NCBI RefSeq assembly: GCF_024586455.1
Contig: NC_065922.1
Coordinates: 18,906,089-18,970,088, forward strand
From: Bactrocera neohumeralis
Lineage: Eukaryota; Arthropoda; Insecta; Diptera; Tephritidae
Direction of reading: 5' to 3'
DNA length: 64,000 nt
Position 1 is the stretch's first letter. Every line of letters begins with the position of its first letter. A program made the translations under genes and the position numbers. Positions 33,886 through 46,469 of the stretch are shown here, one piece after another. The notes beneath the pieces are model-generated. The model saw nothing but the letters and a program-made list of their open reading frames with translations, did no database searches and had not been told where the DNA came from.

Positions 33886-34915
33886 GTAAGTCAGACGCAT
33901 ATTTGTTGTTGTGGAAAAGGAAAGTAAATACAATTATAGCTAAGTACTTAAATATATACATATGTATGTATATGTGTGAAGTAAAATCTCTTCATCGACT
34001 GATATGGCATCGAATATGCACTGTATTGCTATATTATGGTATATGAGATAGAGATAGGCTTAAATCGATACAACTTCTGTTTCATATTTTATTTTTTTGA
34101 CTTCAAAAAATTGTTATGGATAATATGGATCATAAATGAAATCTAACCTAACCTACTATAAACGATGCCTTCATGGATCTTTTTTCTGAATACATATGGC
34201 TCTTACCATCGTTCGTATGCTTTATCATCACTTCATTCTTGTAATTAGTGTGTTATCTTTGGATATAAGACTACTTTGGTTATAGATTCAACTACATAAT
34301 TTGTAAAATAATTTATTGAAAGAAGTTTCCAATCAGAAAGGACTTGTAAATTTTCCACCTTGTCAATTCCTAATATTTTGAAAAGATACTTATCTGATTA
34401 TAGTCAAGTAGTCTATTTTGACGATTCTGATTGACGGCTTTGCAACAAAAAGATTTTAGGTTAATAACTTATAATATACACCAAGTTATAAGATTGCATT
34501 CATCCATTGTTAATTGTAGCATTTTAAGGTAGCTGTAAGATGAAATCTCTGGTTTGAAGCGAGTGACGAAATCCCATCATGTTCTAAGTTGCTTCATGAC
34601 TGTCCATGAATTTGTGTACTCCGATCTACCGTTTTGCAGTTTTGCTCTACCATTCCAATTTTAATTATCTTAATGTCTAAAAAATAGAAAATTATTGGAA
34701 CTTAAAATAATTGGAAATTACCGACAGACAAATCGTTAAAGATTGCTTACATTACCAGGTATCATTTGTGATAGTCTCTATTGCGATCTCATGCGGCATT
34801 TATTTTGCATATAGCTTTCATCAACACATATATTCATGAGCGTTGCATTCAACTCGTGTTTTTGTTATCTTTATAAGATCAACTGTCTCCACCAACGTCA
34901 TTTTTGGGGTCATCA
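33886..34915. other. probable intron sequence
   Basis: Starts at the GTAAGT donor. AT-rich, no exon or repeat recognised. Confidence 0.4.
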
Positions 34916-34916
34916 A

Positions 34917-35090
34917 AGGCACTTGGTGACTTTTGGACCATTACTTTGATGATAGTTTTTGGTGCTTCTATGGCCTCTAGAGAATTCAGCAAAGCCCTTA
35001 GGAATGATTGCTTTGATTTACGAAGAAACCAAAAAACATACACCAAGCAGGTTTTTGGTATCATTAGAGTTTCTTTTCTCCCAAAAAATA
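34917..35090. repeat. dispersed repeat of unknown family, copy 2
   Basis: Partner of 31507-31680. Shared blocks include ACTTGGTGACTTTTGGAC, GATAGTTTTTGG-like and TTTTTGGTATCAT. The minus frame over it contains SKQSFLRALLNSLEAIEAPK, which I could not assign. Confidence 0.55.
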
Positions 35091-35304
35091 GTACTTCATA
35101 AACACGCGAACACTACAATCAACCCTACGTCACTCATAGGCTCCATCTCTTAAACAAATTGTCTGAGAGCTGTGTCCTTTCTTGTTTTTATGTGTTCTGA
35201 AAGATTCAAATTCATTAATTTAAATTACTTCTTCTCCATCTCTTAAATTTTCAAAAATGTTATACATATTATATAAAAGTTAGAAACAACGTCACATTTT
35301 TATT

Positions 35305-35760
35305 AAAAAGTTAAACAACTTAGTTACCAATTATCAATAGAGTTGTCTACCTATTATTGGAGTAAACACGTTAGTCTGTGAGTTATTGGCTTTTAAGTCT
35401 ATTAAGCTCATATAATAACTATGAGTATTATCGTGTAATCATGGTTTTAATATGATTTTTAAAATAATTTTACTCCTTCCGTCACCTGTTGGATTAATTT
35501 TTTATTGATATAGTTCAGCGAATAGGAGGGAACACACCTCGCTTTTGCTTCTGATGAAGTACATCAATACTTAAAGTTTTATATGTACAACTTCTGAGAC
35601 ATCCTTGGAAAAACTCTGGACCGATAGTTGCTTGGAATATCCTTCACAAAGCCCTGCATATGCAAGAAAATGCGCTGTTGTTAACTCTCTACTATTGTAA
35701 GCAGTTTCTGCAATAGTCTTTGTAGGACTTACCTCGATGATCGCTGTCATATCTGTCAAT
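35305..35760 (-). mobile_element. LINE remnant, copy 1 of a local pair
   Basis: This 450-bp stretch aligns with 36015-36400 over its whole length: GTTACCAATTATCA, TTAGTCTGTGAGTTATTGGC, AACACACCTCG, TGATGAAGT and GACCGATAGTTGC. By comparison with copy 2, whose left neighbour carries an RNase H motif, it is the 3' region of a minus-strand LINE. Its own frame is badly decayed. Confidence 0.55.
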
Positions 35761-36014
35761 TTGTATAATGGACGTTAGCATCGACGTTCACTAACAATGC
35801 CAGCTTCCTTCTGCTGGATGTAGCCGCTAGCCTTTGGAGCTCTGCCGTTGGCGCCTCGCAATCATGTAGTATGTAGAAGAGTTCAAGGAGTAGAGGCTGC
35901 CACAACCGTCAGACCATCTGTGGAAAGACTAGTTAACCGATGTAATCCATGGTTTCTCATAGCCGCCCTTCTCTTAATTGAAAAGAGGCTCGGCAGAGGC
36001 GATTTTACTGAACA

Positions 36015-36565
36015 ACTTAAGTACCAATTATCACTAAATATGTCTACCTTTTAGTGCAGTTAATGCGTTAGTCTATGAATTATTGGCTTGTAAGTCTACT
36101 AAACCCATGTAATAAATATAAAGTATTATCGTGAAATCGTGGTAAATACGGTTTTTTATAATAAATTTAACTTCTCCGACATCTGTAGATAGGTAGGTAG
36201 GGTGGAACACACCTCGGCTTTATCATCTGATGAAGTTCCTCAATATTTAAAGTTTATATGTCCCTCTTCGGAACTCTAGACCGATAGTTGCGTTTACTTG
36301 TCTTTAAAAAGCTTTGCATACGCATACCAGATTTTCGGTAACTTTTGTCTCTAACTGTTGCCAGCTTCTACAATGGGCTTTGTATGATATCCCCAGTGAG
36401 CTGGAATCATTTTATAACCAAAACTCTAATTTTGTTTCAGTATCTATCTATATTCCTTTTAATCTAAGTACTCTTTTGTAGAGTGCTAGTTCATCGCTTC
36501 ACAGTTACCAGGAATATCGCTGTGTTCAGGAACCCATGGCAGTTTTATTGTGAATTGAGATGTTA
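36015..36565 (-). mobile_element. LINE remnant with RNase H motif, copy 2
   Basis: At 36560-36482 the minus strand reads IKLPWVPEHSDIPGN and then CEADELAL, the RNase H signature of I/LOA/jockey-type LINEs (usual form WVPGHSxIxGNExADELA). The rest of the ORF and its 3' UTR follow down to 36015 and pair with copy 1 at 35.3-35.76 kb. The two are 710 bp apart, in the same orientation. Confidence 0.7.
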
Positions 36566-36569
36566 GAGC

Positions 36570-39210
36570 CGATAAGAAAAAATTTTCATTAAATATGTAG
36601 AGAAATATGTATACGACAAACCGTTATGGATTTTACTTTATTGGAAATTTTTGAGTAGGAGGTCTGCTTATACGATAGGTGATGAAAATGCTTGAATATA
36701 TTTGATTGTAAGAAAGTCCATAAAAAAAATATAAATTTGATCATCTGGATTATCACTCACAAGAAGGTCTCAACATTTTCTCAGCTTTAAGGAATAGGTT
36801 GGTCGAAATTAATAATTCTAATGCCTGCAAAGCATTCTCTCTGTGTCTCATACCTTCAAACCCCCAAAAAGCAAAGCACTTCCTTACATATTCCATACTT
36901 TCAACTGATCTTTAATAGACTAAGATAAATTTAAGTAAGTATCACTTTCAGCAAAATATTTAATTAAAGTTCAGCAAGTGTTCTTTCCAACAATCCGCTT
37001 AAGTTCGCATGTCAAAATTATATCAAAACGGCAATTAAGCAAATCGTAACTTCTAAACTGAGAAAAAAAGCTTAAAAACGCGACTAAAGTCGGCAACAAC
37101 AACTATGCTTTAGAACACCCGCTGTTTGGCAAGAGTTTTGAAAACGGAAGCGCAAATTAGCTTGCTAATAGCATAGAATGCTACAAAGTTTAAGCTGCGA
37201 GTTGTGTAATTTTCCCCGCGAACATTTTCCACCACAATTCGCACAATTATGCGCATGCGCTGTGTATTACAACATAACTAATTTTTTTTGCTGCGAAAAT
37301 TAAATAAATTTTGTAACAAATGAGCTGATGTACAAACAAAGAACTAGCCATAAAAGTGAGTAGTAGCAATGAACTAATAAATATACATATTTGTTCTTTT
37401 AGCATGACATGCTCGAGTGAGTTTTTGAGTTGAGTGGGCGGCCGCGCGCACGCATGCGCACAAAGCCAAAGCAGCTAAGAACTGTTGCCGGCTGAATAAT
37501 TTGTACAGAAATGGTAACAAGTATCCCACAGAAGGCAGAGGGACTTATAAATAAATAAAAATAAATCAAAGAAATTTGAATTTCACATTTTTTTTTTAAT
37601 TTTTTAGCAAAAGAACTGAAAGTGGTGAGTCAAGTATTACGTAATTTTGGTTATGGCTGACTTATACTAAGTTGTCATTTCACTGGCTAATTTTGTAGGA
37701 TTCTAAATAAAATTTATAAAAAATACAACAACAAATAAATGCAACTTGACACAAAAGTTCAAATCAATCATATGCTATACAGCCACTTTTGTTTTCACTA
37801 ACGGCGCCCATTGTTCGAAAGATCAGGCTAATAAAAAGACACCCTCAAGATAAATATAGATGACTAGAAAACATCAAAAACGAAAAACAAAACAGAAAAT
37901 AAATCAAAAAAAATTAAAAAAAAAATCTAAAAATGTAAAAATTTTAAAAAAAAAATTCACGCTAGACACAAAAGCTCACAAAACAAGTTGCCGAAAGCAA
38001 AACACACACTCACACACACATACGAGTATGCATGCATCAATTATTTACAGTTTTTCGAAAACCGGTGCCAAACAGCATATTACTTTTATTTTCAATTTGT
38101 TTATGAGCCCACTTTTTTGCTGTTGTTGTTGTAGTTGTTTTTGTTTTTGCATTTACTGGTTTCGTATCGATTATTGTTCGCCTGCCGGGCAATGAATCAG
38201 GCGTTGTGAGCGCAAATTTGACGAAAAAGAACTCGCAAAACCAGAAACAGCAACTAGCCACACACACACACACACACCCAAACACAAACACACCAAAGAG
38301 TTGATGAGAAATTTTGCATATTTTATTTGTTGTTTTATGAGTTGTTTAGCGGTTTTACTTGCGTAGTTGCAGCGTTGCAATTGACTTGTCGCGCCGTCGG
38401 CTGTTGGTTGCTCGCTGTTGGAAGTAGGAAGTGTGCGGATCGAAGGATATTCAAATCTCATTGCAGCGATGTTGCAACGTGTTGTTATTGCAGCTGATTT
38501 TATTGCACTTTTAATTGCGCCAACTTGCAAAACTAGTCGCCGCGTGAGCGTGTAATTAAAAGTAAAAGTTCGATTGAAAGCGAAAATGTGTGTGTGTGTG
38601 TGCAGGCGATGGCAGCAGTGTCACATGATACATACATATGTGCGCATGAGGAGTGGCTTTAGTCGCTATTTGCTCTAGTATGTTGCATTATTAACTGCTA
38701 TTTAGTGTTGGTAATCGCTTATGTGCACTAATATGGACATAAAGTGCTCAATATGTTAGATAATATATTAATATTTAATAATTTTTATAATACTTAAATA
38801 TTATGTGTACATAAGTGAGCATATTAGCCAATTCTGCAATCGATAACACTTACGTTTTAGTAAAATCAATTGAATAACTACAAAATTGCGGTTATGTAAT
38901 AGTTATAATAGCTTCTTGGTTACTTTCTGCAATAAATAGCTCGCTTTTATAAAAATATATAACTCACTAATAAAAAATCTCATTACTAACAAGGAATTTA
39001 ATCTGAGTAGCAGATTTCATATATTGAAAAAATAACAGCTAAACGGACGGGTTCAATTTCAGTTTGAGGAACAAGAAATCCTTGCATTTTTGGCTTTAAA
39101 TTTGAAATTTGGTTACAATACAAAATGTGGGAGCAATTCTTTGTTCAATCAGGGGTACTCACTTTAATTTACCATTTCCGGGTATTATTTTTCACAATAT
39201 ATACACTTAT
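36570..39210. other. long noncoding stretch, probably intronic
   Basis: Contains the NRF-1-like near-match at 37250-37261, a GC-rich island with CGCATGCGCAC near 37450, an A-rich run at 37860-37960 and a CA microsatellite at about 38259-38277. No exon was supported. Confidence 0.4.
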
Positions 39211-39211
39211 A

Positions 39212-39635
39212 ATGGGTTGTCAAAAAATCTTGCGAGTTTTTAATGATTTTTTTTATTGAACTCTCATGGCCAGCTCTTGACCGATGCTACGGCTGCTACT
39301 ATGCACCTCTTTCGACCAATTCACGATTTTATATTTTCATCATTTGTAGAGCGCATCTTCGAAACTCTACACAAAACGAAAACGTTGAAACCATCGTTGT
39401 GCGGTGGAAATCAACTGTATCTCTTGAGATGCGCCTTTTTTTGATAAAACTGTATCTCATTTTACTCCATGTTTCCAACATAACTCACTAACGACTAAAA
39501 GAAACGACAATCAATCAAAATTTGTGCGTGAAATACAAAATATTGGAAAAGGTATAGCATGACGATGTTGAATCAGGGGTAGAACTACGCGCTTTTTTAC
39601 CAATTTCTGAAAATACCGCAAGACTCTTTTGACAA
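39212..39635 (-). mobile_element. mariner MITE, HTH-only, copy 1
   Basis: The ends are inverted repeats of the form TTGTCAAAAAA(G)TCTTGCGGTATTTT (left about 39216-39240, right about 39610-39635), shared with the copy at 58.56 kb. The interior is a decayed mariner transposase N-terminus on the minus strand, ending at an ELSMSHQ-like point. All catalytic aspartates are absent. TA-rich sequence flanks both ends. Confidence 0.7.
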
Positions 39636-39732
39636 ATATATATAATTCTTCATATAACCTCCATTGATCAGGCCAAAAATCGCAATATGGGAGGCCAAAA
39701 ACGATAAAAATTTTAGGTAAACTAAAATTTTT

Positions 39733-40976
39733 TTAAGGGGGTATTCTGGTTTAGAAGCCCGAATTTTGGGTATATTTTTTACGCGATAAAAAAAATCAAA
39801 AATTATTTTTACCATAAATTTTTTTACATGCTTTTTATTAATATTCTAAGAATACAAAACATAAATAATATAAGAAAAAAACAAGAAAAAACGTTAACTT
39901 CGGTTGCACCGAAGCTAAATACCCTTCACAGGTGCATTTCTGTTAGTAACTAAGTGTTCAGTTTGTATGGAAGCTATATGCTATAGTCAACCGATCTGAT
40001 CAATTTCTTCGGAGATTACATTGTTGCTTTAGAAAATAACATATACCCAATTTCGTGAATATATCTTGTCAAATGTGAAAGTTTTCCATACAAGCATTTG
40101 ATTCCGATCGTTCAGTTTGTATGGCAGCTATATGTTATAGTGGCCGATATCGGCAGTTCCGACAAATGAGCAGCTTCTTGAAGAGAAAATCACGTTTGCA
40201 AAATTTCAAAACGATATCTTAAAAACTGAGGGACTAGTTCGTATATATACAGACAGACAGACGGACGGACAGATGGACAGACAGACGGACATGGCTAAAT
40301 CGACTCAGCTCGACATACTGATCATTTACATATATACTTTATAGGGTCTCCGACGATTCCTTCTGGGTGTTACAAACTTCGTGACAAACTTAATATACCC
40401 TGTTCAGGGTATAAAAATTAAATGAAAAAAAACTGCAGGTCGGCAAAGTAGAGACTGATGAAACAATGACTTGTCCTGGTGTGCAGGATATAAATCCTTT
40501 CCGTGACCTAAAATGAAAATTTATGCGAAATCCGTGAAGAGTAAAAGTGTAATTATCGCACTACGAAACGTTTGTGAAAAAAAATTTTACAAAATGGCGT
40601 TTACAAAATGGTGGAGGTTTGAAAAAAAAGTTTCGTATTTTCCCTGTTTTTTTGTGGTTCGGAGTTTTTTAAAAATAAAAAAAATCTTTCGAAAACTCTT
40701 CGTATTGCGATACTATAATGTATAAGAAAGCTCTGTGCAAAATTTCATGTGAATCGGTTGAGCAGAACTTGAGACATCATGCACACCGTTCCTAGAAAAG
40801 TAGTTATGAGAAAAACGAGTTTAAAGTTTGAGAATTAGTCGCGCGCAGTCGGAGTCGGAGTCACAAAATGAGCTGCAACTCGGAAGATAATATGAATTTC
40901 GAAAAATCCTCTTAGAGACATTTTCTATGCAAAAAAATCGAGTTTTTCAAATTTCTAAGCCAGAATACCCCCTTAA
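39733..40976. mobile_element. TTAA-flanked TIR element (piggyBac/Kolobok-like), nonautonomous
   Basis: The left end is GGGGGTATTCTGGTTTAGAA from 39737. The right end is its reverse complement with one difference, ending at 40972. TTAA lies on both sides (39733-39736 and 40973-40976), as expected of a TTAA-targeting transposon. The interior is noncoding and contains AAAATTTCATGTGAATCGGT, a phrase also seen in the repeats at 26.5 and 57.1 kb. An INE-1-like element is nested inside. Without it the element would be about 0.7 kb. Confidence 0.8.
39881..40416 (-). mobile_element. INE-1/Helentron-like element, complete, nested copy A
   Basis: Read on the minus strand it runs from TATACCCTGAACAGGGTATA through TGTCCGTCTGTCTGTCC and two 154-bp units (CATACAAACTG anchors) to AGGGTATTTAGCTTCGGTGC, a CTTCGG/CCGAAG stem-loop and a CTTGT end. 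These are features of Drosophila INE-1/DINE-1 Helentron derivatives. It has no coding capacity. It differs from copy B at 49.27 kb at only about 15 positions by eye. Confidence 0.8.
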
Positions 40977-41159
40977 TTTTTAAATTATTGACAACCGTAG
41001 GTCATTTTACGGGTAATACGGAAGGCCGGAATCACTGCAGTAACGAAAATCCTGTTTTGATTTGCGTCGTCTCATATTTAGTGTTACCAATATTACATTT
41101 TTTCCTTACAATTCTTATAGTATATTTTTAAACTATGTGCAAATCTACTCTATAAACTT

Positions 41160-41226
41160 CTCACTAAAGACTACGTATAGTAGTCCATGTGCGATCTTTG
41201 ATCAGCCATCTAACCTAACCTAACCC
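41160..41226 (+). mobile_element. LINE tail-only insertion
   Basis: The sequence GTGCGATCTTTGATCAGCC followed by ATCTAACCTAACCTAACCC matches the 3' termini at 17.2 and 51.5 kb, with almost no ORF attached. It is an extremely 5'-truncated copy. Confidence 0.55.
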
Positions 41227-41229
41227 ACC

Positions 41230-44225
41230 CTTAAACAAGTTGTCGTTTTTTTTAATTCCAAAAAATGATAATTTTTAGGCCATGCACTTGAAATACCCCT
41301 TAATCTGAGTGGCAAGTGATGTCATATATATATATGCAACTTTATGAGGCCAAGGAATTTTGCGTGTAACCAGAGTTGGATTCCATAGTTAATAGTAAGC
41401 AACTTTACTAAGTTAACACATTCGAACAGCCTTCCTTCCAATCTTTAATAGACAATTATATATAGACTTCAAGTTACAAAATTCAAAATTACAGCCTTCT
41501 TTTTGCTTTTAATTTTTGCTGATTTTTATTTGTATAAAAAGCTTCAAGTCACCTCATTGTGAAATATTTTAAATTTGAAAGAAGTCAAATAAAAATTTTA
41601 AAATGCTTTGAGTTTTTAATTTCAAGAATTTTCAAAAATTTATTTTAGTGTTTTTTATTCCACACAAATCTGATATTTTCATTAACTTTGAAACTTTCTC
41701 AGTCACTAGAGCATAGTTATGTCGAAAGATCATAAAAAATAGGTTACATTTACACCAAATATGCAAAGAGTTTAGTGTCCCTCGAAATAATATATGTATA
41801 TCAAAATAATCGTTTTGTTCAGTACTACTTTTTTTCCTTGAAAATATATTGTCATTATCAAACCATTATTTTTCTCTGGGACTTACTTAGATTATATAAT
41901 ATATTAATATGTAATTGAGTAAATGTGTTTTCCTCTTGGAATCCAAATCCAGTTTTTGTCCATGTAAGTTATTGAGCTTGATATATAGTACATAGGTGTT
42001 TGGATACTTCGTATAAAAACTTCAAGGACATACGAGATAAGGCTCTATAAGAACTATAAACCAATTTAAAAATCCATAAAAAATATAGTAACATAGAATA
42101 GTGATTTTAATTCAATTGTGAACATAAACTTCATTGTCTGGCTCAGTACTCTTTAATAAACTATATTTCCGATATAAACTACAATCCTCTCTTTCTCTAT
42201 GAGTAAATAGTCAATGGTGAACGACTTTCAATATAACTCGGTATCCAAAAATACCGCATACAATATTAGATCTGATATGGACAGCATGGACCAATATTAT
42301 TTTAGTGTGGTAAAATTATCAACGCAACTTCCAATTTGTGTCTATATATTGGTGAAACCCCAGAGCTTCCTCACAAGCAAAATTTTGTGAATGGAACATG
42401 GGGCTTAAAATTTTCCACGATTCAATTTTTTTTAATGCTTGTGGGGAATATATTTCAAAGATGAACTGAACGCTTTTAAAATGCTGGAATATATCTGCAG
42501 AGATCGGATTGCAAACCGGTTTTTTGCACCCATTTTCAATTGAAATGTATCAGAGATATTCCTTTCTCCTTTGAGATGTAACGAGCGCACAGTTTTTGTT
42601 GAACTATTTTTGAGAAATTATTATGTCAAAAAAAGTCGCATAAGAAGAACAAAAGTTAGCTTATAACCATAAAGCTATTTTAACTACAAAATTATCTTGC
42701 CTTGAAGACCCAGGTATATTTTTTTAAGTAAGTACATAGGTTAATTTGAACCCATAAAATCGATATTTTTGTTTTTGGCTCACCATAATATACGTATTTG
42801 GCTTCGGTGTTCCTATTTTTACATTTTAAATTTCAAAAACTTGACAACTCTCCTCGACCATATCTCAGTTGTAAGCCTTCTTTACCCAATTCATTACCGT
42901 TTCTTTAACTTTTCATGTCCTAAAGGATGTCAATTGTCAGATATTGGTTAAACAATATACTGATTTAACAAAAACAAAGTATATCTAGTTCAACTAAAAA
43001 CTGAACTTAAGTGGACTGAGAAAATATTTGAGTTTATAGCAGAACTAGCTCTAAAATTGGTCCTTTTCGGTCAAGTTCACTATAAGTCTTAACATTTTGA
43101 AGCCGAAGTTCAGTACTATCTAACCAGTTTCATTGCAGTTAACTTCATAGTTATGATTCTAAATATATGTATACATAGCAGCCATATGTCAAGTAATATG
43201 AATCTTAATGGATCACATTAGCAATACCACAAACTTCACATATATAAGTACGCGTATATAAAAAGAGGTGTTAAAATGTCAAAATATTATTTTCATAAAC
43301 TAATCACTGCGCCCCTGACCTTCATGCTCTGTCGAGCCGCCCATATGAGCTACACATTCTTCTTTTTCGTTTACTTTTTGCAGCACTTGTGATTTCAGTG
43401 CGCCTGCTCTTTGGCTTCATTCTTAATGATTTCAAACACACACAGTACTGTTTTTGTTACGCTCAAATGCGATCTTCGCGTGCGCACATGTTGTTGCAGG
43501 CGGTTCGCTAACTAAATTAGTCGGCGCCGAAACCGAGAGTGACTATATGTGCTCCAATAACTCAGCTAAAGAGCTCTAAGGTATGAATGGTAATGAATTC
43601 TTTACATTTTTTGACAACTCAAATGTCAGTTGGTGCGTTGCTTGCGCAATTTCTTATTTACAACTTCTGTTATTATGCAATCGGAACGTACTTGCACGTC
43701 AAGTAATATGATATGTTGAGGACTTCATGGCGAAGGCGGTTGAGAGGCTAATGCGCGTTTAATTATAAGTAAGTGCTAATATAAATGGCTTGTATTGTTA
43801 TATACGTATAAATGCTGAAGTAGGGCAAACGTCTCGCGATAATTGGTGTGCAACTTTGACTAAAAAGCCTTTATTGCGCTGAAACTAATTTGATAATTAA
43901 CTGATTGAGTTGTCGTTTTTTAACTGGTGGGAAAAAACTAATTTATTTCATTGCGGATCTTAATACCAAAAAAAGATATTGTAATTTCGTGCCGGTTTCA
44001 AATAAATCTTAAAAATATTCATTTCAGACAATAACGGGGTTTCATTTCTCTTAGGTTGAGTGGAATGCTTCGTTGTTCAACGTTAAACCGACACATTGCC
44101 TGTTTCCAATTTTGAAGCTAAAATAACTTTAAGGTTATTGGCTAACTTTTGGTCTTATGTGACTTTTTTTTGGTCTTATACGCCTTTTTTTGAAAAAATA
44201 GTTTTTCAAGAATAGTTCAACAAAA
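41230..44225. other. long noncoding stretch
   Basis: AT-rich to about 43300, then a GC-richer 300-bp patch (43310-43560) that may be regulatory. No exon, RNA gene or transposon boundary was recognised. Confidence 0.4.
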
Positions 44226-44228
44226 AAT

Positions 44229-44870
44229 CAGAACTTCCCATATACATCACACTTTAAGAACCTGTTTACACAAAAATACCATAACTTTTTTACCATTCTG
44301 CTTATATTGCCGATTTATGTAGAGTAGAAAATTTCCCCAAATTTCCTTCACGTTTTTTTTTTTCAATTAAAAAATTTGTATTGTTAAGTACAAGTACATG
44401 TTAAAAAATCAAGAAAATGTCCTTTTTTAAAGGTATCAGTGAAATTTCAGAATTTCCCAAATACTTCACACATAAAAAATCTGTATTCATCCAAAACGCC
44501 ATAATTTTTGTACCCTTCCAAATAAAAATGTTTACATTGGCGATTCGTGCAGAGCATAAAATTTCCCCAAAAAATTCCCTCAGGTTTTTTCTTCAATTAA
44601 AAAATTTATATTGCAGTGCTAACAGTTAAAAAATCAAGAGAAAATAATTTTAAAGGTATCTGTGAAAATTCAGAATATCCCCTATGCATCAAACATAAAA
44701 AATATATTTTCACAAAAAATACCATAACTTTTGTAGCGTTTCAAATAAACTTGATTTGCATTGTAGTTTCGTGCAGAGCATAACATTTCCCAAAAAATTT
44801 CCCTTAGGGATTTTTTTTTTTTTCAATTCAAAAATTTGTAGTATTATAAAAAATCAAAAGATAAAGGCAC
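44229..44870. repeat. three tandem copies of a roughly 220-bp repeat
   Basis: Units start at CAGAA(C/T)TTCCC at 44229, at 44448 and, as CAGAATATCCC, at 44671, giving periods of 219 and 223 bp. Shared internal blocks are ACACAAAAATACCATAACTT, TCGTGCAGAGCATAAAATTT and AATTTCCCCAAA, followed by TTCAATTAAAAAATTT. It is AT-rich and noncoding, like a small satellite array or an internal piece of a larger repeat. Confidence 0.7.
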
Positions 44871-44874
44871 TAAA

Positions 44875-46465
44875 ATATGTTTATAAAACTCTAGAATTTT
44901 TAAAAATAATTAAGTTGAAAATATTTTGGATAGCGTTGCCACATGTTAAAATTTGTAATTAAATAAAATAGGAATACGTATTAAATGTCGGTGTCTAAAG
45001 AGAGATAAAAAAGTAAGCTTTTTAATTTTGAGAAGCGTTGCCACCTGTTTTAGCTTTTTTAATTTACTATAAAAAATATTATAGATCTTTAAATAATTGA
45101 AAAAGTGGACTAATGGAAGCTAATTAATGGCATTTGAAACCACTTGATGCTCATATAAACATTTGCAAAAGGTTTGTAGATACTGAGATTATTGAATTTA
45201 GAAGAAATTTCAATTAGGATTTCAAAAGCAGTAAAATTGTAATAAAAACATGAAAAATTCCTTTTAAAAAAGTAATAGACTTTTCATTTTTCGAAATACT
45301 CAAAAGCTAAAATATCGGTTTTGGTCATGACTCACCCCAAAACCAATTAGAGAGTACTTGCAACTGCCACTCAGATCTCACAAAGTCAGCATTAGCTGCC
45401 TTACAAAAAGCGCAAGCAAATAATTGTAAAAAACTTTCAAAACAATACAATTTGTATCAGGAAGCGTAGAAGCCACAAAAGCGTTGCAAATTTATAAAAA
45501 CATAGCCAACACACATACGTTCAGCTGCGTGTTCGCTTAGCTGCCGCAAATTTTTCGGTGTTTTGCATGCCAGTTAGTAGCTCATAACGAAACACCAAAC
45601 AGGAACCAACAAAACACTATAATTTGCCGACCACTCCGAACACACAGCAGACCCCAACACTTTGCGGGCGAGTAATCAGTGCTGAGTACGAGCGTTCGTT
45701 GTTTTTTTTTTTTTGGAAAACGCCATTGTCTGAATGCTAAATGCCGTCCGACAAAAGCGTGTAATGGAGAGCACTGCACGACGGCTAAATTTAGCCACAA
45801 ATAAGCTAGTAAATATTCTGCTTTGAAGCTTTTGTGGTGTAAAGTGCTTTGACTGCATGCAAAATGCGCCGGAAAATAAACCAAAGTGATATCAAATTGT
45901 TTGAGAACGAGAGATATATGTATCTATTTAAGATTTTATGTGTATATGTGTGTATATTATGTATGTAAATGAGCTCAAATGCACATGAGAACCAAGTACC
46001 AAAGTACTCCAATCACTTGTTTGCACGGTGTAAATTTTTACGAGCGCTAGAGGTGTGCTGCCTGCGCTTTTGTTGTTGTTTTGGCACAATTAGATTACAA
46101 TTTACAATCGATTTAAACATAAGTGCAGATATTTACAGACAAATTTACACATAGTCTATATATATTTTTCTGAAATACAAGAAGAGTAAAACAACCATAT
46201 TTAAGTTAAAATTCCGGTTAGTAAAAAACAAGCTGTAAGTTTGATAGATATAAAAATATAGTAGGGTGCTTCAAAAATGAAATATTTTAAACTTTAAATA
46301 TCTAAAATATTTTTATTTGATATTAGGTGGCACTGAAGATATAAAGCGGTCACAAATATAAGGCCTTCTAATAGGGTTGATATGATTTCTAAGTCGCTTT
46401 TCGGCCATTTTTAATATATTATGATCTTTGTTTTTTTTTTAAGTAGGGAGAAGCATCAAAAGTCG
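44875..46465. other. noncoding stretch, possible regulatory patch
   Basis: The words GCGTTGCCAC occur at about 44933 and 45036, a 100-bp echo. Around 45480-45880 the composition is more balanced and leader-like on the minus strand, but I found no consensus initiator with a donor. Confidence 0.35.
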
Positions 46466-46469
46466 GAGA

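Noticed and set aside
37860..38195. 111-codon Lys-rich frame
   Set aside because: A-rich and CA-rich low complexity with a Cys run from a TGT/TGC tract. No gene evidence.
44229..44870. Regular repeats considered as a CRISPR array
   Set aside because: Units are 220 bp with no short repeat/spacer structure, and the genome is eukaryotic.
45582..45884. Minus-strand 100-codon frame with leader-like composition
   Set aside because: No initiator plus donor pair, and no domain in the peptide.
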